In this document: positions 40,881 through 49,435 of the stretch, piece by piece | Position numbering within the stretch: the stretch's first letter is position 1 | How the letters are laid out: the number at the start of each line of letters is the position of its first letter | Origin: Anaerofustis sp. | GTDB taxonomy: Bacteria; Bacillota; Clostridia; Eubacteriales; Anaerofustaceae | Direction of reading: 5' to 3' | DNA length: 53,834 nt | Assembly: GCF_019420015.1 (NCBI RefSeq) | Contig: NZ_JAHZIA010000008.1 | Location: forward strand, 87,332 to 141,165 | Notes under the pieces: model-generated | What the model was told of the DNA's origin: nothing | Seen by the model: the letters and a program-made list of their open reading frames with translations, nothing else | The model's database searches: none | Position numbers and translations under genes: made by a program

Positions 40881-42696
40881 ATTCATTCAGTATTTTCATA
40901 AATTCTTCACCTGTTATGGTTTCTTTATCATAAAGAAACTTTGCAATTTCGTGAAGCTTCATTATATTGTCGCTTAATATTTGTTTTGCTTTTGCATATT
41001 GTTCATTTACCAACTCCACAACTTTCTTATCAATAACGGTTGCAGTATCGTTTGAACAGATAAGCGAAGTATCTCCGCCAAGATAAGCATTACTTTCAGT
41101 TTCCAACGCAACCATACCGAATTCATCACTCATACCAAACCTTGTAATCATTGCTCTCGCAAGCTTTGTTGCCTGTTCAATATCGTTGGAAGCACCTGTG
41201 GTAACAGAATTAAATATTAACTCTTCTGCAACTCTTCCTCCGGTGAATGTAGCAATTTTATTTTCAATTTCTTCTTTGCTCATCAAATTATGTTCACCCT
41301 CGTCAACCTGAAGAGTATACCCAAGAGCACCCGATGTTCTCGGTATTATGGTTATCTTTGTTACAGGAGCAGAATTTGTTTGTTTAGCCGCAACCAAAGC
41401 ATGCCCAACTTCATGATAAGATACAATGAGTTTTTCTTTATCAGAAAGAACCTTATTCTTTTTCTGGTATCCGGCTATAACCGTCTCTATACTTTCTTCC
41501 AAATCTTGTTGTGTCACCTCTTTACGTCCGTTTCTTACGGCATGAAGAGCAGCTTCATTTATCATATTGGCAAGTTCTGCACCGCTTGCACCTGCCGCAG
41601 TTCTGGCTATAATGGAAAAATCCACATCCTTTGCAAGCTTTATATTTTTTGCATGGACTTTTAATATTTCTTCTCTTCCTTTTAAATCAGGAAGCTCAAC
41701 CGGAATTCTCCTATCAAATCTTCCGGGTCTTAATAATGCAGGATCAAGAGAATCCGGCCTGTTTGACGCAGCCAAAATAATTACTCCTTTCGACGAGTCA
41801 AAACCGTCCATTTCGGTAAGTAACTGATTAAGGGTTTGTTCTCTCTCGTCATTCCCGCCTATATTCGCATTTCCTCTCTTTTTACCTATTGTATCAATTT
41901 CGTCTATAAATACAATACAAGGAGCCTTTTCATTTGCCTGCTTAAACAAGTCTCTTACTTTTGCAGCCCCCATACCGACAAACATTTCGACAAAATCCGA
42001 ACCAGAAATAGAAAAGAAAGGAACATTTGCCTCTCCTGCAACTGCCTTTGCAAGCAATGTTTTACCTGTTCCGGGAGGTCCTACAAGCAAAGCTCCCTTT
42101 GGTATTTTGGCTCCTATTTGCTGATATCTGCCGGGGTTGTGAAGGAAATCAACTATTTCCGTCAAAGCCTCTTTCGCCTCATCTTCACCTGCGACATCAT
42201 TAAATTTTACACCATCCGTTGACTTAACATATACCTTCGCATTACTCTTACCAAACTGCATGGTATTCAAACCGCCGGGGCCCATTCTTCCGGCCATTTT
42301 CTTATTTATAAAACTAAAGAAAACAGACATTATCACTATAGGAAGAATAAACCATATCAAAAAATTTGTAAAAGCAGAATTTTTTTCAACTATTTCACTT
42401 CCGAATTTTGCACCGCTTGCCTGGAGTCTGTCTACAAGTCCCGCGTCATTTACTATTCCTGTTTTATAAACATTTTGCGGATTTGATTTATCCGTAAATA
42501 GTATTTTATTTGATGTTATTTCCACCTGATCTATTTTTTTCTGTTCCGTCATAGATATAAAAGTACTGTATCCTACTTCTTTTACCCTTCTGGAACTCAT
42601 CATCGGAATAATTACAGTATTCATTACTATAATTACTACTAGTAAAATCGCATACACAGAAAACGTTCGTTTTGTGCCTTTATCCATTTTATTCAT
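40879..42696 (-). CDS. ftsH: ATP-dependent zinc metalloprotease FtsH
   Basis: A 605-residue membrane-anchored AAA+ protease that degrades membrane and regulatory proteins. Two N-terminal membrane helices (about 13-32 and 110-128) flank a small extracytoplasmic domain. The AAA module has Walker A GPPGTGKT, the pore loop FVEMFVGMGA, Walker B CIVFIDEID and SRH (LDPALLRPGRFDRR). The zinc site is HEVGH (usual HEAGH) with a later Glu/Asp ligand region. It directly follows a marR gene (19 bases), so its expression is probably controlled by that regulator; this is unusual, since ftsH is commonly linked with tilS-hpt in Firmicutes. Confidence 0.98.
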   Translation of the reverse strand: MNKMDKGTKRTFSVYAILLVVIIVMNTVIIPMMSSRRVKEVGYSTFISMTEQKKIDQVEITSNKILFTDKSNPQNVYKTGIVNDAGLVDRLQASGAKFGSEIVEKNSAFTNFLIWFILPIVIMSVFFSFINKKMAGRMGPGGLNTMQFGKSNAKVYVKSTDGVKFNDVAGEDEAKEALTEIVDFLHNPGRYQQIGAKIPKGALLVGPPGTGKTLLAKAVAGEANVPFFSISGSDFVEMFVGMGAAKVRDLFKQANEKAPCIVFIDEIDTIGKKRGNANIGGNDEREQTLNQLLTEMDGFDSSKGVIILAASNRPDSLDPALLRPGRFDRRIPVELPDLKGREEILKVHAKNIKLAKDVDFSIIARTAAGASGAELANMINEAALHAVRNGRKEVTQQDLEESIETVIAGYQKKNKVLSDKEKLIVSYHEVGHALVAAKQTNSAPVTKITIIPRTSGALGYTLQVDEGEHNLMSKEEIENKIATFTGGRVAEELIFNSVTTGASNDIEQATKLARAMITRFGMSDEFGMVALETESNAYLGGDTSLICSNDTATVIDKKVVELVNEQYAKAKQILSDNIMKLHEIAKFLYDKETITGEEFMKILNE

Positions 42697-42715
42697 TTAT
42701 ATTCTCCTTAATTTT

Positions 42716-43141
42716 TTATGTATCACATATAATATTGTCGCATAATTTTTTCAATAATCTTTCCAGTTCCTTTACTTCTTCATCCGTATAAAAACTTTTT
42801 ACATATTTTTCCGTTTCCTCTTTCTTCTTATACATTTTTTCTTTTAAACACATAACTTTATCTGTAGGTATAATTTTTCTTTTTCTTTTATCCTTATTGC
42901 TTATCTCAATAACTATGAGATCTTTTGATTGAAGCCTTTTAAGTATACCTATTACCGTGGGATGAGTCAGATTTAGGTATTTTTCTATATCTTTTTGAAA
43001 AACCTCTTTATCCCCTCTCTCGCATAAATATTGCAGTACTTCCATTTGAGAAAAAGTCAAATCCAACTCTTTTAATTCGTTGTTTATGCGGGATATCATA
43101 GCGTCATTTATTCGTTTGAAATAAAATTCTATATTATCCAT
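42716..43141 (-). CDS. MarR-family transcriptional regulator
   Basis: A 141-residue winged-helix repressor. The dimerisation helix (FYFKRINDAMISRINNELKEL), recognition helices (FQKDIEKYLNLTHPTVIGILKRLQSKDLI) and charged wing (NKDKRKRKI) are characteristic. Its promoter carries a 9-6-9 perfect palindrome overlapping the start region, a likely autoregulatory site. It is the first gene of a marR-ftsH unit. The ligand is unknown; two cysteines at the extreme C-terminus region (KLCDN and IICDT) may be redox-active, which is inference. Confidence 0.93.
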   Translation of the reverse strand: MDNIEFYFKRINDAMISRINNELKELDLTFSQMEVLQYLCERGDKEVFQKDIEKYLNLTHPTVIGILKRLQSKDLIVIEISNKDKRKRKIIPTDKVMCLKEKMYKKKEETEKYVKSFYTDEEVKELERLLKKLCDNIICDT

Positions 43142-43156
43142 TTCATATCCCCTTTC

Positions 43157-43180
43157 AATTATGTAATATGCTACATAATT
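43157..43180. promoter_or_regulatory. Operator palindrome of marR-ftsH
   Basis: AATTATGTA (43157-43165), ATATGC, TACATAATT (43172-43180): perfect inverted repeat just upstream of marR, overlapping the predicted start of transcription (TTGACT-17-TAAAAT on the minus strand, about 43180-43208). Confidence 0.85.
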
Positions 43181-43236
43181 TTATTAAAAACAATATTCAA
43201 AGTCAATGATTTTCAAGAATTCTAATGTAATTTTAA

Positions 43237-43265
43237 TTGACAAAAATAACATTGATTATTATAAT
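43237..43265 (+). promoter_or_regulatory. Promoter of the thiazole operon
   Basis: TTGACA (43237-43242), 17-base spacer, TATAAT (43260-43265): consensus-like sigma-A promoter; start point near 43272. Confidence 0.92.
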
Positions 43266-43271
43266 TTATAA

Positions 43272-43340
43272 TAGATTGTGATTACCACAAGAAGGGGTAC
43301 ACCACCACGGGTGTAGTTTTTTCTTGTGGTATTTTTTTAT
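43272..43340 (+). promoter_or_regulatory. Compact terminator/antiterminator leader of thiS
   Basis: The 5' leader begins TTGTG-ATTAC-CACAA (43276-43290), a small hairpin whose 3' arm is also part of the terminator stem ACCACAAGAA (43284-43293) / TTCTTGTGGT (43321-43330), followed by ATTTTTTT. Inside the terminator loop is a second hairpin TACACC/GGTGTA (43298-43303 and 43310-43315). Its loop ACCAC can itself pair with GTGGT of the terminator. No TPP riboswitch (THI-box) signature is present. It looks like a transcription attenuator for the thi operon; the sensed signal is unknown. Confidence 0.7.
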
Positions 43341-43375
43341 TAAAATCCAAAACCAACGACAATAAAGGAGGCAAT

Positions 43376-43570
43376 ATGATAAAAGTAAACGGAGAAATCT
43401 TAAACTTCGAAAATATTTCTTTAAAAGAACTGCTTTCAATCCTAAAATACGACATAAAAAAAATTGCAGTTGAAATAAATGAAGAAATAATAAGCAAAAA
43501 AGATTTTGACAATGTAATTGTAAAAGAAAACGATAAAATAGAAATAGTAAACTTTGTCGGAGGCGGCTGA
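43376..43570 (+). CDS. thiS: Thiamine sulfur-carrier protein ThiS
   Basis: A 64-residue ubiquitin-fold sulfur carrier. Its C-terminal Gly-Gly (NFVGGG) is adenylated by ThiF and converted to thiocarboxylate, which donates sulfur to the thiazole ring via ThiG. MIKVNGE at the start and EIVNFVGGG at the end are typical. Start ATG follows AAAGGAGG. First gene of the operon thiS-thiF-thiG-thiH-tenI. Confidence 0.95.
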   Translation: MIKVNGEILNFENISLKELLSILKYDIKKIAVEINEEIISKKDFDNVIVKENDKIEIVNFVGGG

Positions 43571-43575
43571 TAAAA

Positions 43576-44211
43576 ATGATACCAACAAAAAACGATATAA
43601 ACAAAATAATGGATTTAAGATTCACAAATGAAATTCACCAAAAATTAAAAGATGCAAAGGTAGGTATAGCAGGGCTTGGAGGCCTTGGCTCAAACATAGC
43701 TGCAATGCTTGCAAGAAGCGGGATCGGGAATATTCATATCGTTGATTTTGATAAAGTGGATTTAAGCAATTTAAACAGACAAAACTACTACATAAAGCAC
43801 CTTGGTATGGATAAGACAACTGCAACAGAAAATATTTTAAAAGAAATAAATCCATACCTTAACATAAAAACAGATAATATAAAAATAACAGAAAAAAATG
43901 CCACACAAATATTCAAAGACGACGATATAATCTGTGAAGCATTTGATAAAGCAGAAACAAAAGCCATGTTTGTAAATACGTTTTTATCACAAAATAACGA
44001 AAAAAAAATAATTTCAGGAAACGGAATGGCAGGCTACAAAAGCTCCAATTTGATACAGACGAAAAGAAAAATGAAAAATTTATACATCTGCGGAGATGAA
44101 ACGAGTGATATTGATGAGGGTATGGGACTTATGTCCCCAAGAGTAAACATATGTGCAGGACATGAAGCAAATATGGTAATACGGCTGATTTTGGGATATG
44201 AAGAAGTTTAA
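43576..44211 (+). CDS. thiF: ThiS adenylyltransferase ThiF
   Basis: A 211-residue E1-like enzyme activating ThiS. The Rossmann motif GIAGLGGLGSNIA (29-41), the acidic IVDFDKVDLSNLNRQ segment with catalytic Arg/Gln, and KTTATENILKEINP are present. The CxxC zinc pairs found in MoeB/E. coli ThiF are missing, and the protein is of the short ThiF type (about 200 residues) common in Clostridia. Five bases after thiS. Confidence 0.93.
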   Translation: MIPTKNDINKIMDLRFTNEIHQKLKDAKVGIAGLGGLGSNIAAMLARSGIGNIHIVDFDKVDLSNLNRQNYYIKHLGMDKTTATENILKEINPYLNIKTDNIKITEKNATQIFKDDDIICEAFDKAETKAMFVNTFLSQNNEKKIISGNGMAGYKSSNLIQTKRKMKNLYICGDETSDIDEGMGLMSPRVNICAGHEANMVIRLILGYEEV

Positions 44212-44227
44212 ATTAAAGGAGATAGAA

Positions 44228-45004
44228 ATGAAAGACACAAAAGACACTCTTAAAATAGGAAACAAAGAATTCAATTCAAGATTTATACTGGGTTCAGGCA
44301 AATACGATTTAAATTTAATAGATGCGGCAATAAAACATGCAGATGCCGAAATTATAACATTGGCGTTAAGAAGAGCAAACACAGAAAAAGGAGAAAATAT
44401 TTTAGATTTTATTCCAAAAGAAATTACTTTACTTCCAAACACTTCCGGCGCAAGAAATGCAAAAGAGGCGGTACGAATTGCAAAACTGGCGAGAGAATTA
44501 GGCTGTGGAGACTTCATAAAAGTAGAAGTAATACACGAATCCAAATATCTTCTTCCGGATAATTACGAAACAATTAAAGCCACCGAAGAACTCGCAAAAG
44601 ATGGATTTACAGTAATGCCTTATATGTACCCGGATTTAAATGCAGCAAGAGATATGGTTAATGCGGGAGCCTCATGTATTATGCCTTTGGCTGCACCGAT
44701 AGGCTCTAATAAAGGGCTTTCAACAAAGGCATTTATAAACATATTAATAAACGAAATAGACCGCCCTATTATAGTAGACGCAGGACTTGGAAAGCCCAGT
44801 GAAGCCTGTGAGGTAATGGAAATGGGAGCAGATGCTGTAATGGTAAATACAGCAATCGCAACGGCAAAAAATATCCCTCTTATGGCAAGAGCTTTTAAGG
44901 AAGCAATAAATGCGGGACGAAATGCATATCTTGCAGGTCTCGGCAGAGTTATAGAAGAAGGAGCAGTGTCTTCATCTCCTTTAACAGGATTTTTAAGAGA
45001 CTAG
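44228..45004 (+). CDS. thiG: Thiazole synthase ThiG
   Basis: A 258-residue TIM-barrel enzyme that makes the thiazole phosphate ring from deoxyxylulose phosphate, dehydroglycine and ThiS thiocarboxylate. The family segments FILGSGKY, TLALRRANTEKG, LLPNTSGARNAKEAVRIA, VIHESKYLLPD and ADAVMVNTAIA are intact. Start ATG 44228 is chosen because AAGGAG lies just before it; an in-frame ATG at 44198 overlaps thiF and has no such site. Confidence 0.97.
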   Translation: MKDTKDTLKIGNKEFNSRFILGSGKYDLNLIDAAIKHADAEIITLALRRANTEKGENILDFIPKEITLLPNTSGARNAKEAVRIAKLARELGCGDFIKVEVIHESKYLLPDNYETIKATEELAKDGFTVMPYMYPDLNAARDMVNAGASCIMPLAAPIGSNKGLSTKAFINILINEIDRPIIVDAGLGKPSEACEVMEMGADAVMVNTAIATAKNIPLMARAFKEAINAGRNAYLAGLGRVIEEGAVSSSPLTGFLRD

Positions 45005-45015
45005 GAGACAATAAA

Positions 45016-46191
45016 ATGAAGAACATTAACGAAATGCGAAAAGTAAATCATATGGAATATATGGAAGGAATGGAGCAAATTCCTTCTGACATCATGAATA
45101 AGGTCATAAAAGAAATGAATAACACAAACTTTGATATATTTACCGAAGATGATGTTATAAGAGCCCTTGGAAAAGACGAAAAAGATATAGATGATTTCAA
45201 AGCACTATTATCTCCGGCTGCCTTACCTTTTCTTGAAGATATTGCTAAAGCAGCAAAAAGAGAAACAAGCAAACATTTTGGAAACTCTGTTTACCTGTTT
45301 ACACCAATATACATATCAAATTACTGTGAAAACTACTGTATATACTGCGGATTTAATTGCTACAACAAAATAAAAAGAGCAAAACTTCCTTATGAAGACA
45401 TAAAAAAAGAAATGGAAGCAATAAGTAAAACAGGAATAGAAGAAATACTGATACTTACCGGAGAAAGCAGAAAGATGTCCGATGTAAAATACATAGCCAA
45501 ATCCTGTGAAATAGCAAAAAAATATTTTAAAAACGTCGGGGTAGAAGTTTATCCGATGAATACCGATGAATATAGATACCTACATGAACACGGGGCTGAT
45601 TTTGTTACAGTATTCCAGGAAACATATAATTCCGACAAATATGAAACGCTGCATCTAATGGGGCATAAAAGAATATTCCCGTATAGGTTTAATGCACAGG
45701 AAAGAGCCATAAGAGGAGGAATGAGAGGTGTAGCATTCGCTGCACTGCTGGGATTAGATGATTTTAGAAAAGACGCACTGGCAACGGGACTACATGCATA
45801 TTACCTACAAAGAAAATACCCACATGCAGAAATATCTTTTTCATGCCCAAGACTCAGACCTATAATAAACAATGATAAAATAAACCCTAAAGATGTACAT
45901 GAAACACAACTTTTGCAAGTTATGTGCGCATACAGACTTTTTATGCCTTTTGCGGGACTTACCATATCAACAAGAGAAAGAAAAGGATTCAGAGATAACG
46001 TTATAGGGATGTGTGCAACAAAGATATCCGCAGGGGTAAGTACCGGTATAGGAAGCCATACTGACGATGTACAAGAAAAAGGTGACGATCAATTTGAAAT
46101 TTGTGACAACAGAAGCCTTGATGAAGTAATAAATTCCATAAAGGATAAAGGGCTTCAACCCGTAATGAATGAATATGTATACATATCATAA
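45016..46191 (+). CDS. thiH: 2-iminoacetate synthase ThiH
   Basis: A 391-residue radical SAM enzyme that cleaves tyrosine to dehydroglycine for ThiG, with p-cresol as by-product. The SAM cluster motif CENYCIYCGF is preceded by LFTPIYISNYC, and EILILTGESRK with FQETYNSDKYETLH follow, as in ThiH. Use of ThiH rather than glycine oxidase ThiO fits an anaerobe. It lies 11 bases after thiG and overlaps tenI. Confidence 0.97.
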   Translation: MKNINEMRKVNHMEYMEGMEQIPSDIMNKVIKEMNNTNFDIFTEDDVIRALGKDEKDIDDFKALLSPAALPFLEDIAKAAKRETSKHFGNSVYLFTPIYISNYCENYCIYCGFNCYNKIKRAKLPYEDIKKEMEAISKTGIEEILILTGESRKMSDVKYIAKSCEIAKKYFKNVGVEVYPMNTDEYRYLHEHGADFVTVFQETYNSDKYETLHLMGHKRIFPYRFNAQERAIRGGMRGVAFAALLGLDDFRKDALATGLHAYYLQRKYPHAEISFSCPRLRPIINNDKINPKDVHETQLLQVMCAYRLFMPFAGLTISTRERKGFRDNVIGMCATKISAGVSTGIGSHTDDVQEKGDDQFEICDNRSLDEVINSIKDKGLQPVMNEYVYIS

Positions 46192-46744
46192 TATTATTTG
46201 CATTACAAACAGAAAAATCTGTAACATCAATTTTGAAAAGCGGATAAATCAAATTTGCAAAAAACATCCTAAATCCATAATATTGAGAGAAAAAGATATG
46301 AGCGAAAAAGATTATCTACATCTGGCAGAAAATATCATCAAAATCACCAATAAAAACAATACGGAATTAATACTTCATAATTTTATAAATGCAGCAATGG
46401 AATTGGGAATAAAGAAAATACACCTTCCCTTACAGAAAGCAGAAGAGAACAAATCACAATTAAAATACTTTAATACTGTAGGGATATCGGTACATTCAAA
46501 AGAAGAAGCAAAAAAAGCAATGATGCTCGGTGCTTCATACATAACCGCAGGGCATATATTCGAAACAGACTGCAAAAAAGGACTTAAAGGACGAGGCCTG
46601 GATTTTTTAAAAGATATTAAAGATACATCAAATATACCCGTTTATGCAATTGGAGGAATAAATAAAAACAACATAGAAAAAACATTATCGGCAGGTGCAG
46701 ACGGAGTATGTATCATGTCCGAATTTATGAAAGGAAATATATAA
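46169..46744 (+). CDS. tenI: Thiazole tautomerase TenI
   Basis: A 191-residue ThiE/TenI-fold protein. TenI isomerises the ThiG product to the aromatic carboxythiazole phosphate; ThiE couples thiazole and pyrimidine. Here the segment ITAGHIFETDCKKGLKGRG contains His129 in the GH(V/I)FETDCKKG motif of TenI, where ThiE normally has GP(V/I)FxT. The HMP-PP-binding GVHLGQxD of ThiE is replaced by KIHLPLQKA. Together these support TenI. It starts inside the 3' end of thiH, with ATG at 46169 or 46175 and no clear ribosome binding site, so translation is probably coupled. Confidence 0.85.
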   Translation: MNMYTYHNIICITNRKICNINFEKRINQICKKHPKSIILREKDMSEKDYLHLAENIIKITNKNNTELILHNFINAAMELGIKKIHLPLQKAEENKSQLKYFNTVGISVHSKEEAKKAMMLGASYITAGHIFETDCKKGLKGRGLDFLKDIKDTSNIPVYAIGGINKNNIEKTLSAGADGVCIMSEFMKGNI

Positions 46745-46773
46745 AAAGGAATGCGTATGCATTCCTTTTTATT
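46742..46773. terminator. Bidirectional terminator between tenI and niaR
   Basis: AAAAAGGAATGC-GTAT-GCATTCCTTTTT (46743-46770), symmetrical with A- and T-runs. Confidence 0.93.
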
Positions 46774-47275
46774 CAACCAAATATTTATTTTCTTTTAAAG
46801 CTTTATGAACCAAATCTAGAATATCTTCACTTTCAGCCTCTACGGTATGATAATGATAATTTGAAGTTGTATTCTTAAGCGGTTTTGATTTCCCCTGATT
46901 TATCCCGTCGACAAAGTTCATTACATCTCTTCTGGAAGAAACATCAAGTTTTGCCATAAGCCTGCCGTAAACTTTATGATTTACAAACACATCAACAACT
47001 TTCGCACCCAAATCCACAATAGTATTTAACTCATCTATAATCTCATCATCACTGTGATAAACTTTAAATACTCTTTGACAGTTCTTTTTTCCGTTTATAA
47101 TATAACCTCTGTGTGTAGAAATAATATCGTTATTTTCAGCTCTCAGAAGTGCAATATCCTGAACAATAACCTGTCTGCTTACTTTCAACTTTTCAGCCAA
47201 AGCACTTCCGGAAACAGGTTCCATATTATATCTGATTATATTTAATATTTCTTTTCTTCTACTCTTTGCATCCAT
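46769..47275 (-). CDS. niaR: Nicotinate-responsive repressor NiaR
   Basis: A 168-residue repressor of NAD synthesis and niacin uptake genes, using nicotinic acid as co-repressor. N-terminal HTH_11 winged helix (SGSALAEKLKVSRQVIVQDIALLRA) followed by the 3H domain named for three conserved histidines (VYHSDDE, VNHKVYGR, YHYHTVEAE). It ends the nadA-nadB-nadC-niaR operon, 11 bases after nadC, so it likely represses its own operon through the palindrome upstream of nadA. Confidence 0.95.
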   Translation of the reverse strand: MDAKSRRKEILNIIRYNMEPVSGSALAEKLKVSRQVIVQDIALLRAENNDIISTHRGYIINGKKNCQRVFKVYHSDDEIIDELNTIVDLGAKVVDVFVNHKVYGRLMAKLDVSSRRDVMNFVDGINQGKSKPLKNTTSNYHYHTVEAESEDILDLVHKALKENKYLVE

Positions 47276-47286
47276 TCTCGACTTCC

Positions 47287-48141
47287 TTACACCGCATGTA
47301 AATTTTTCATAGATATATCAAGAATTTTTGAAGAATGAGTCAAAGCTCCGCTAGAAATATAATCAACACCTATATCCGTCAATAACTTTATATTTTCCTT
47401 TGTTACATTACCCGAACACTCAGTAACAGCTCTGCCTTTACACATACTTACCGCTTTTTGCATATCTTCTTTGCACATGTTATCGAGCATAATAATATCA
47501 GCACCGGCTTCCAAAGCTTCTTCCAACATATCCAGCGTTTCCACTTCAACTTCTATTTTCCTTACGAAAGGTGCATATTCTTTTGCCATTTCAACAGCTT
47601 CTTTTACTCCGCCCGCAGCAGCTATATGGTTATCTTTTAACAGTATTCCGTCGGATAAGTTATATCTGTGATTATATCCGCCACCGACTTTTACTGCGTA
47701 TTTTTCAAACACTCTCATATTCGGAGTGGTTTTTCTTGTATCGAGAAGTTTCGTTTTACTACCATTTAATAACTTTACAACCTCAGCTGTATAAGTAGCT
47801 ATTCCACTCATTCTCTGAAGGTAATTAAGTGCAGTTCTCTCCCCGGAAAGAAGTACTCTTATATCACCTCTTACAATACCCATAACCTGTCTGTTTTTCA
47901 CAGTGTCACCGTCTTTAACATAAAATTCAACTTCGGTATTATCATCCAATAGTTCAAAAGTTCTTTTAAATACCTCGAGTCCAGCTATAACACCATCTTC
48001 CTTACATATAAGTTCTACTTCACCTTTTTTATATTCTCTCATAACGGCATTTGTCGTAATATCTTCACTTGTTATATCTTCTCTTAGCGCCTGCATTATC
48101 AAGTTATCCATATTAAGCTTTACTGTATTTTGATTGTTCAT
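47287..48141 (-). CDS. nadC: Quinolinate phosphoribosyltransferase NadC
   Basis: A 284-residue enzyme converting quinolinate and PRPP to nicotinate mononucleotide. REDITSEDITT at the N-terminus, LNYLQRMSGIAT, LDTRKTTPNMR, KYAVKVGGGYNHRYNLSDGILLKDNH, and the C-terminal VDYISSGALTHS are hallmarks. The start at 48141 follows AAAGGGG; longer TTG/ATG starts within nadB are unlikely. It overlaps nadB by 29 bases. Confidence 0.97.
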   Translation of the reverse strand: MNNQNTVKLNMDNLIMQALREDITSEDITTNAVMREYKKGEVELICKEDGVIAGLEVFKRTFELLDDNTEVEFYVKDGDTVKNRQVMGIVRGDIRVLLSGERTALNYLQRMSGIATYTAEVVKLLNGSKTKLLDTRKTTPNMRVFEKYAVKVGGGYNHRYNLSDGILLKDNHIAAAGGVKEAVEMAKEYAPFVRKIEVEVETLDMLEEALEAGADIIMLDNMCKEDMQKAVSMCKGRAVTECSGNVTKENIKLLTDIGVDYISSGALTHSSKILDISMKNLHAV

Positions 48142-49420
48142 AATGATTTTTACCCCTTTCAATTTCTTCCAAAACAATTTCCTTGTAAGAATTCTTTAAA
48201 CAAGCAAAATCTTCATATTTATCCAAATTAACACTAAAATTTAATTTAGGTAATTGTTCACAAGTAAGAATTATATCTTTTGCCGCTCTCTTTGCGAATA
48301 CCAAACTTTCGAGCAAAGAGTTGCTGGCGAGCCTGTTCTTTCCGTGAACACCGTTACAGCTCGTTTCCCCTACCGCATATAAATGTTCCATAGAGGTTTT
48401 TGAATTATAATCAACTTCAATACCACCCATAAAATAATGCTGAGAAGGAACAACTGGAATGCACTCTTTAGTAACATCAAATCCTTCTTCAAGACAATGC
48501 CTATAAATATTCGGGAAATGCGCTTTTATATCCTTTTCATCAATCGGAGCAAAAGATAACCATACATACTCGGTATTATCTTTCTTCATCTGCTCAAGTA
48601 TTTTCTTTGTAAGAATATCCCTTGGCAAAAGTTCATTTGCAAAACGTTCTTTATTCTTATTTAAAAGAATTGCACCTTCACCTCTTACCGATTCGGAGAT
48701 TAGAAATCTCCTGCCCTTTTTCTTCGAATAAAGAGTGGTTGGATGTATTTGTATATAATCCAAATTCTTTGTCTTTATATTATTATTCAGCGCAATGGCC
48801 ACTGCGTCTGCAGTAATATGAGGAAAATTAGTTGAATTATCATAAAGTCCGCCTATTCCACCGCATGCAAAAACAGTATAGTCAGCAATAAACGTAATAA
48901 TATCACCTTTTTTGTCCTTTGCTACAACGCCATAACACACGTTTTCTTTTTTTATAATATCCACCATGGTAAAATGTTCCATAATGTCGATATTATCTCT
49001 TTTTTTTGCTTCATCAAGTAATTTGGAAGTGATTTCTTTTCCTGTTATATCCTCATGAAACAAAATTCTTGCGGAAGAGTGTGCTCCCTCTTTGGTATAA
49101 ACATACCCATCCTTTTGCTTTTGAAAAATAACACCAAAATCTTCCAAGTCATTTAAAATATCCGGAGATGATTTAATCATTATCTCTACGGCCTTTTTAT
49201 CATTTTCATAATGTCCGGCTCTCATTGTATCTTCAAAATAACTTGAATAATCTTTTTCGTCTTTTAATACACACATACCGCCTTGTGCAAGAAAAGAATC
49301 ACTGTTCTCCGCTTTATCTTTTGTTATGACAATTACTTTTTTATCTTTGGGAAGATTGAGGGCAGTAAACAATCCTGCAGCGCCGCTTCCCACAATTATG
49401 ATATCCGTCTTAACTTTCAT
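48113..49420 (-). CDS. nadB: L-aspartate oxidase NadB (short form)
   Basis: A 435-residue flavoenzyme producing iminoaspartate for quinolinate synthesis, using fumarate or oxygen as acceptor. IIVGSGAAGLFTAL binds FAD at the N-terminus; LAQGGMCV, EGAHSSARILF, and HYFMGGIEVDYNSKTSMEHLYAVGE are typical. It is about 100 residues shorter than E. coli NadB because the C-terminal helical domain is mostly absent, as in some anaerobe homologues. Fumarate is the likely acceptor in an anaerobe. Between nadA and nadC. Confidence 0.95.
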   Translation of the reverse strand: MKVKTDIIIVGSGAAGLFTALNLPKDKKVIVITKDKAENSDSFLAQGGMCVLKDEKDYSSYFEDTMRAGHYENDKKAVEIMIKSSPDILNDLEDFGVIFQKQKDGYVYTKEGAHSSARILFHEDITGKEITSKLLDEAKKRDNIDIMEHFTMVDIIKKENVCYGVVAKDKKGDIITFIADYTVFACGGIGGLYDNSTNFPHITADAVAIALNNNIKTKNLDYIQIHPTTLYSKKKGRRFLISESVRGEGAILLNKNKERFANELLPRDILTKKILEQMKKDNTEYVWLSFAPIDEKDIKAHFPNIYRHCLEEGFDVTKECIPVVPSQHYFMGGIEVDYNSKTSMEHLYAVGETSCNGVHGKNRLASNSLLESLVFAKRAAKDIILTCEQLPKLNFSVNLDKYEDFACLKNSYKEIVLEEIERGKNHYEQSKYSKA

Positions 49421-49435
49421 ATTTTAAACCCTGAA

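Noticed and set aside
43272..43340. TPP riboswitch in front of thiS
   Set aside because: Apart from a GGGGT there is no CTGAGA motif, no second helical arm and too little length; only a compact attenuator is supported.
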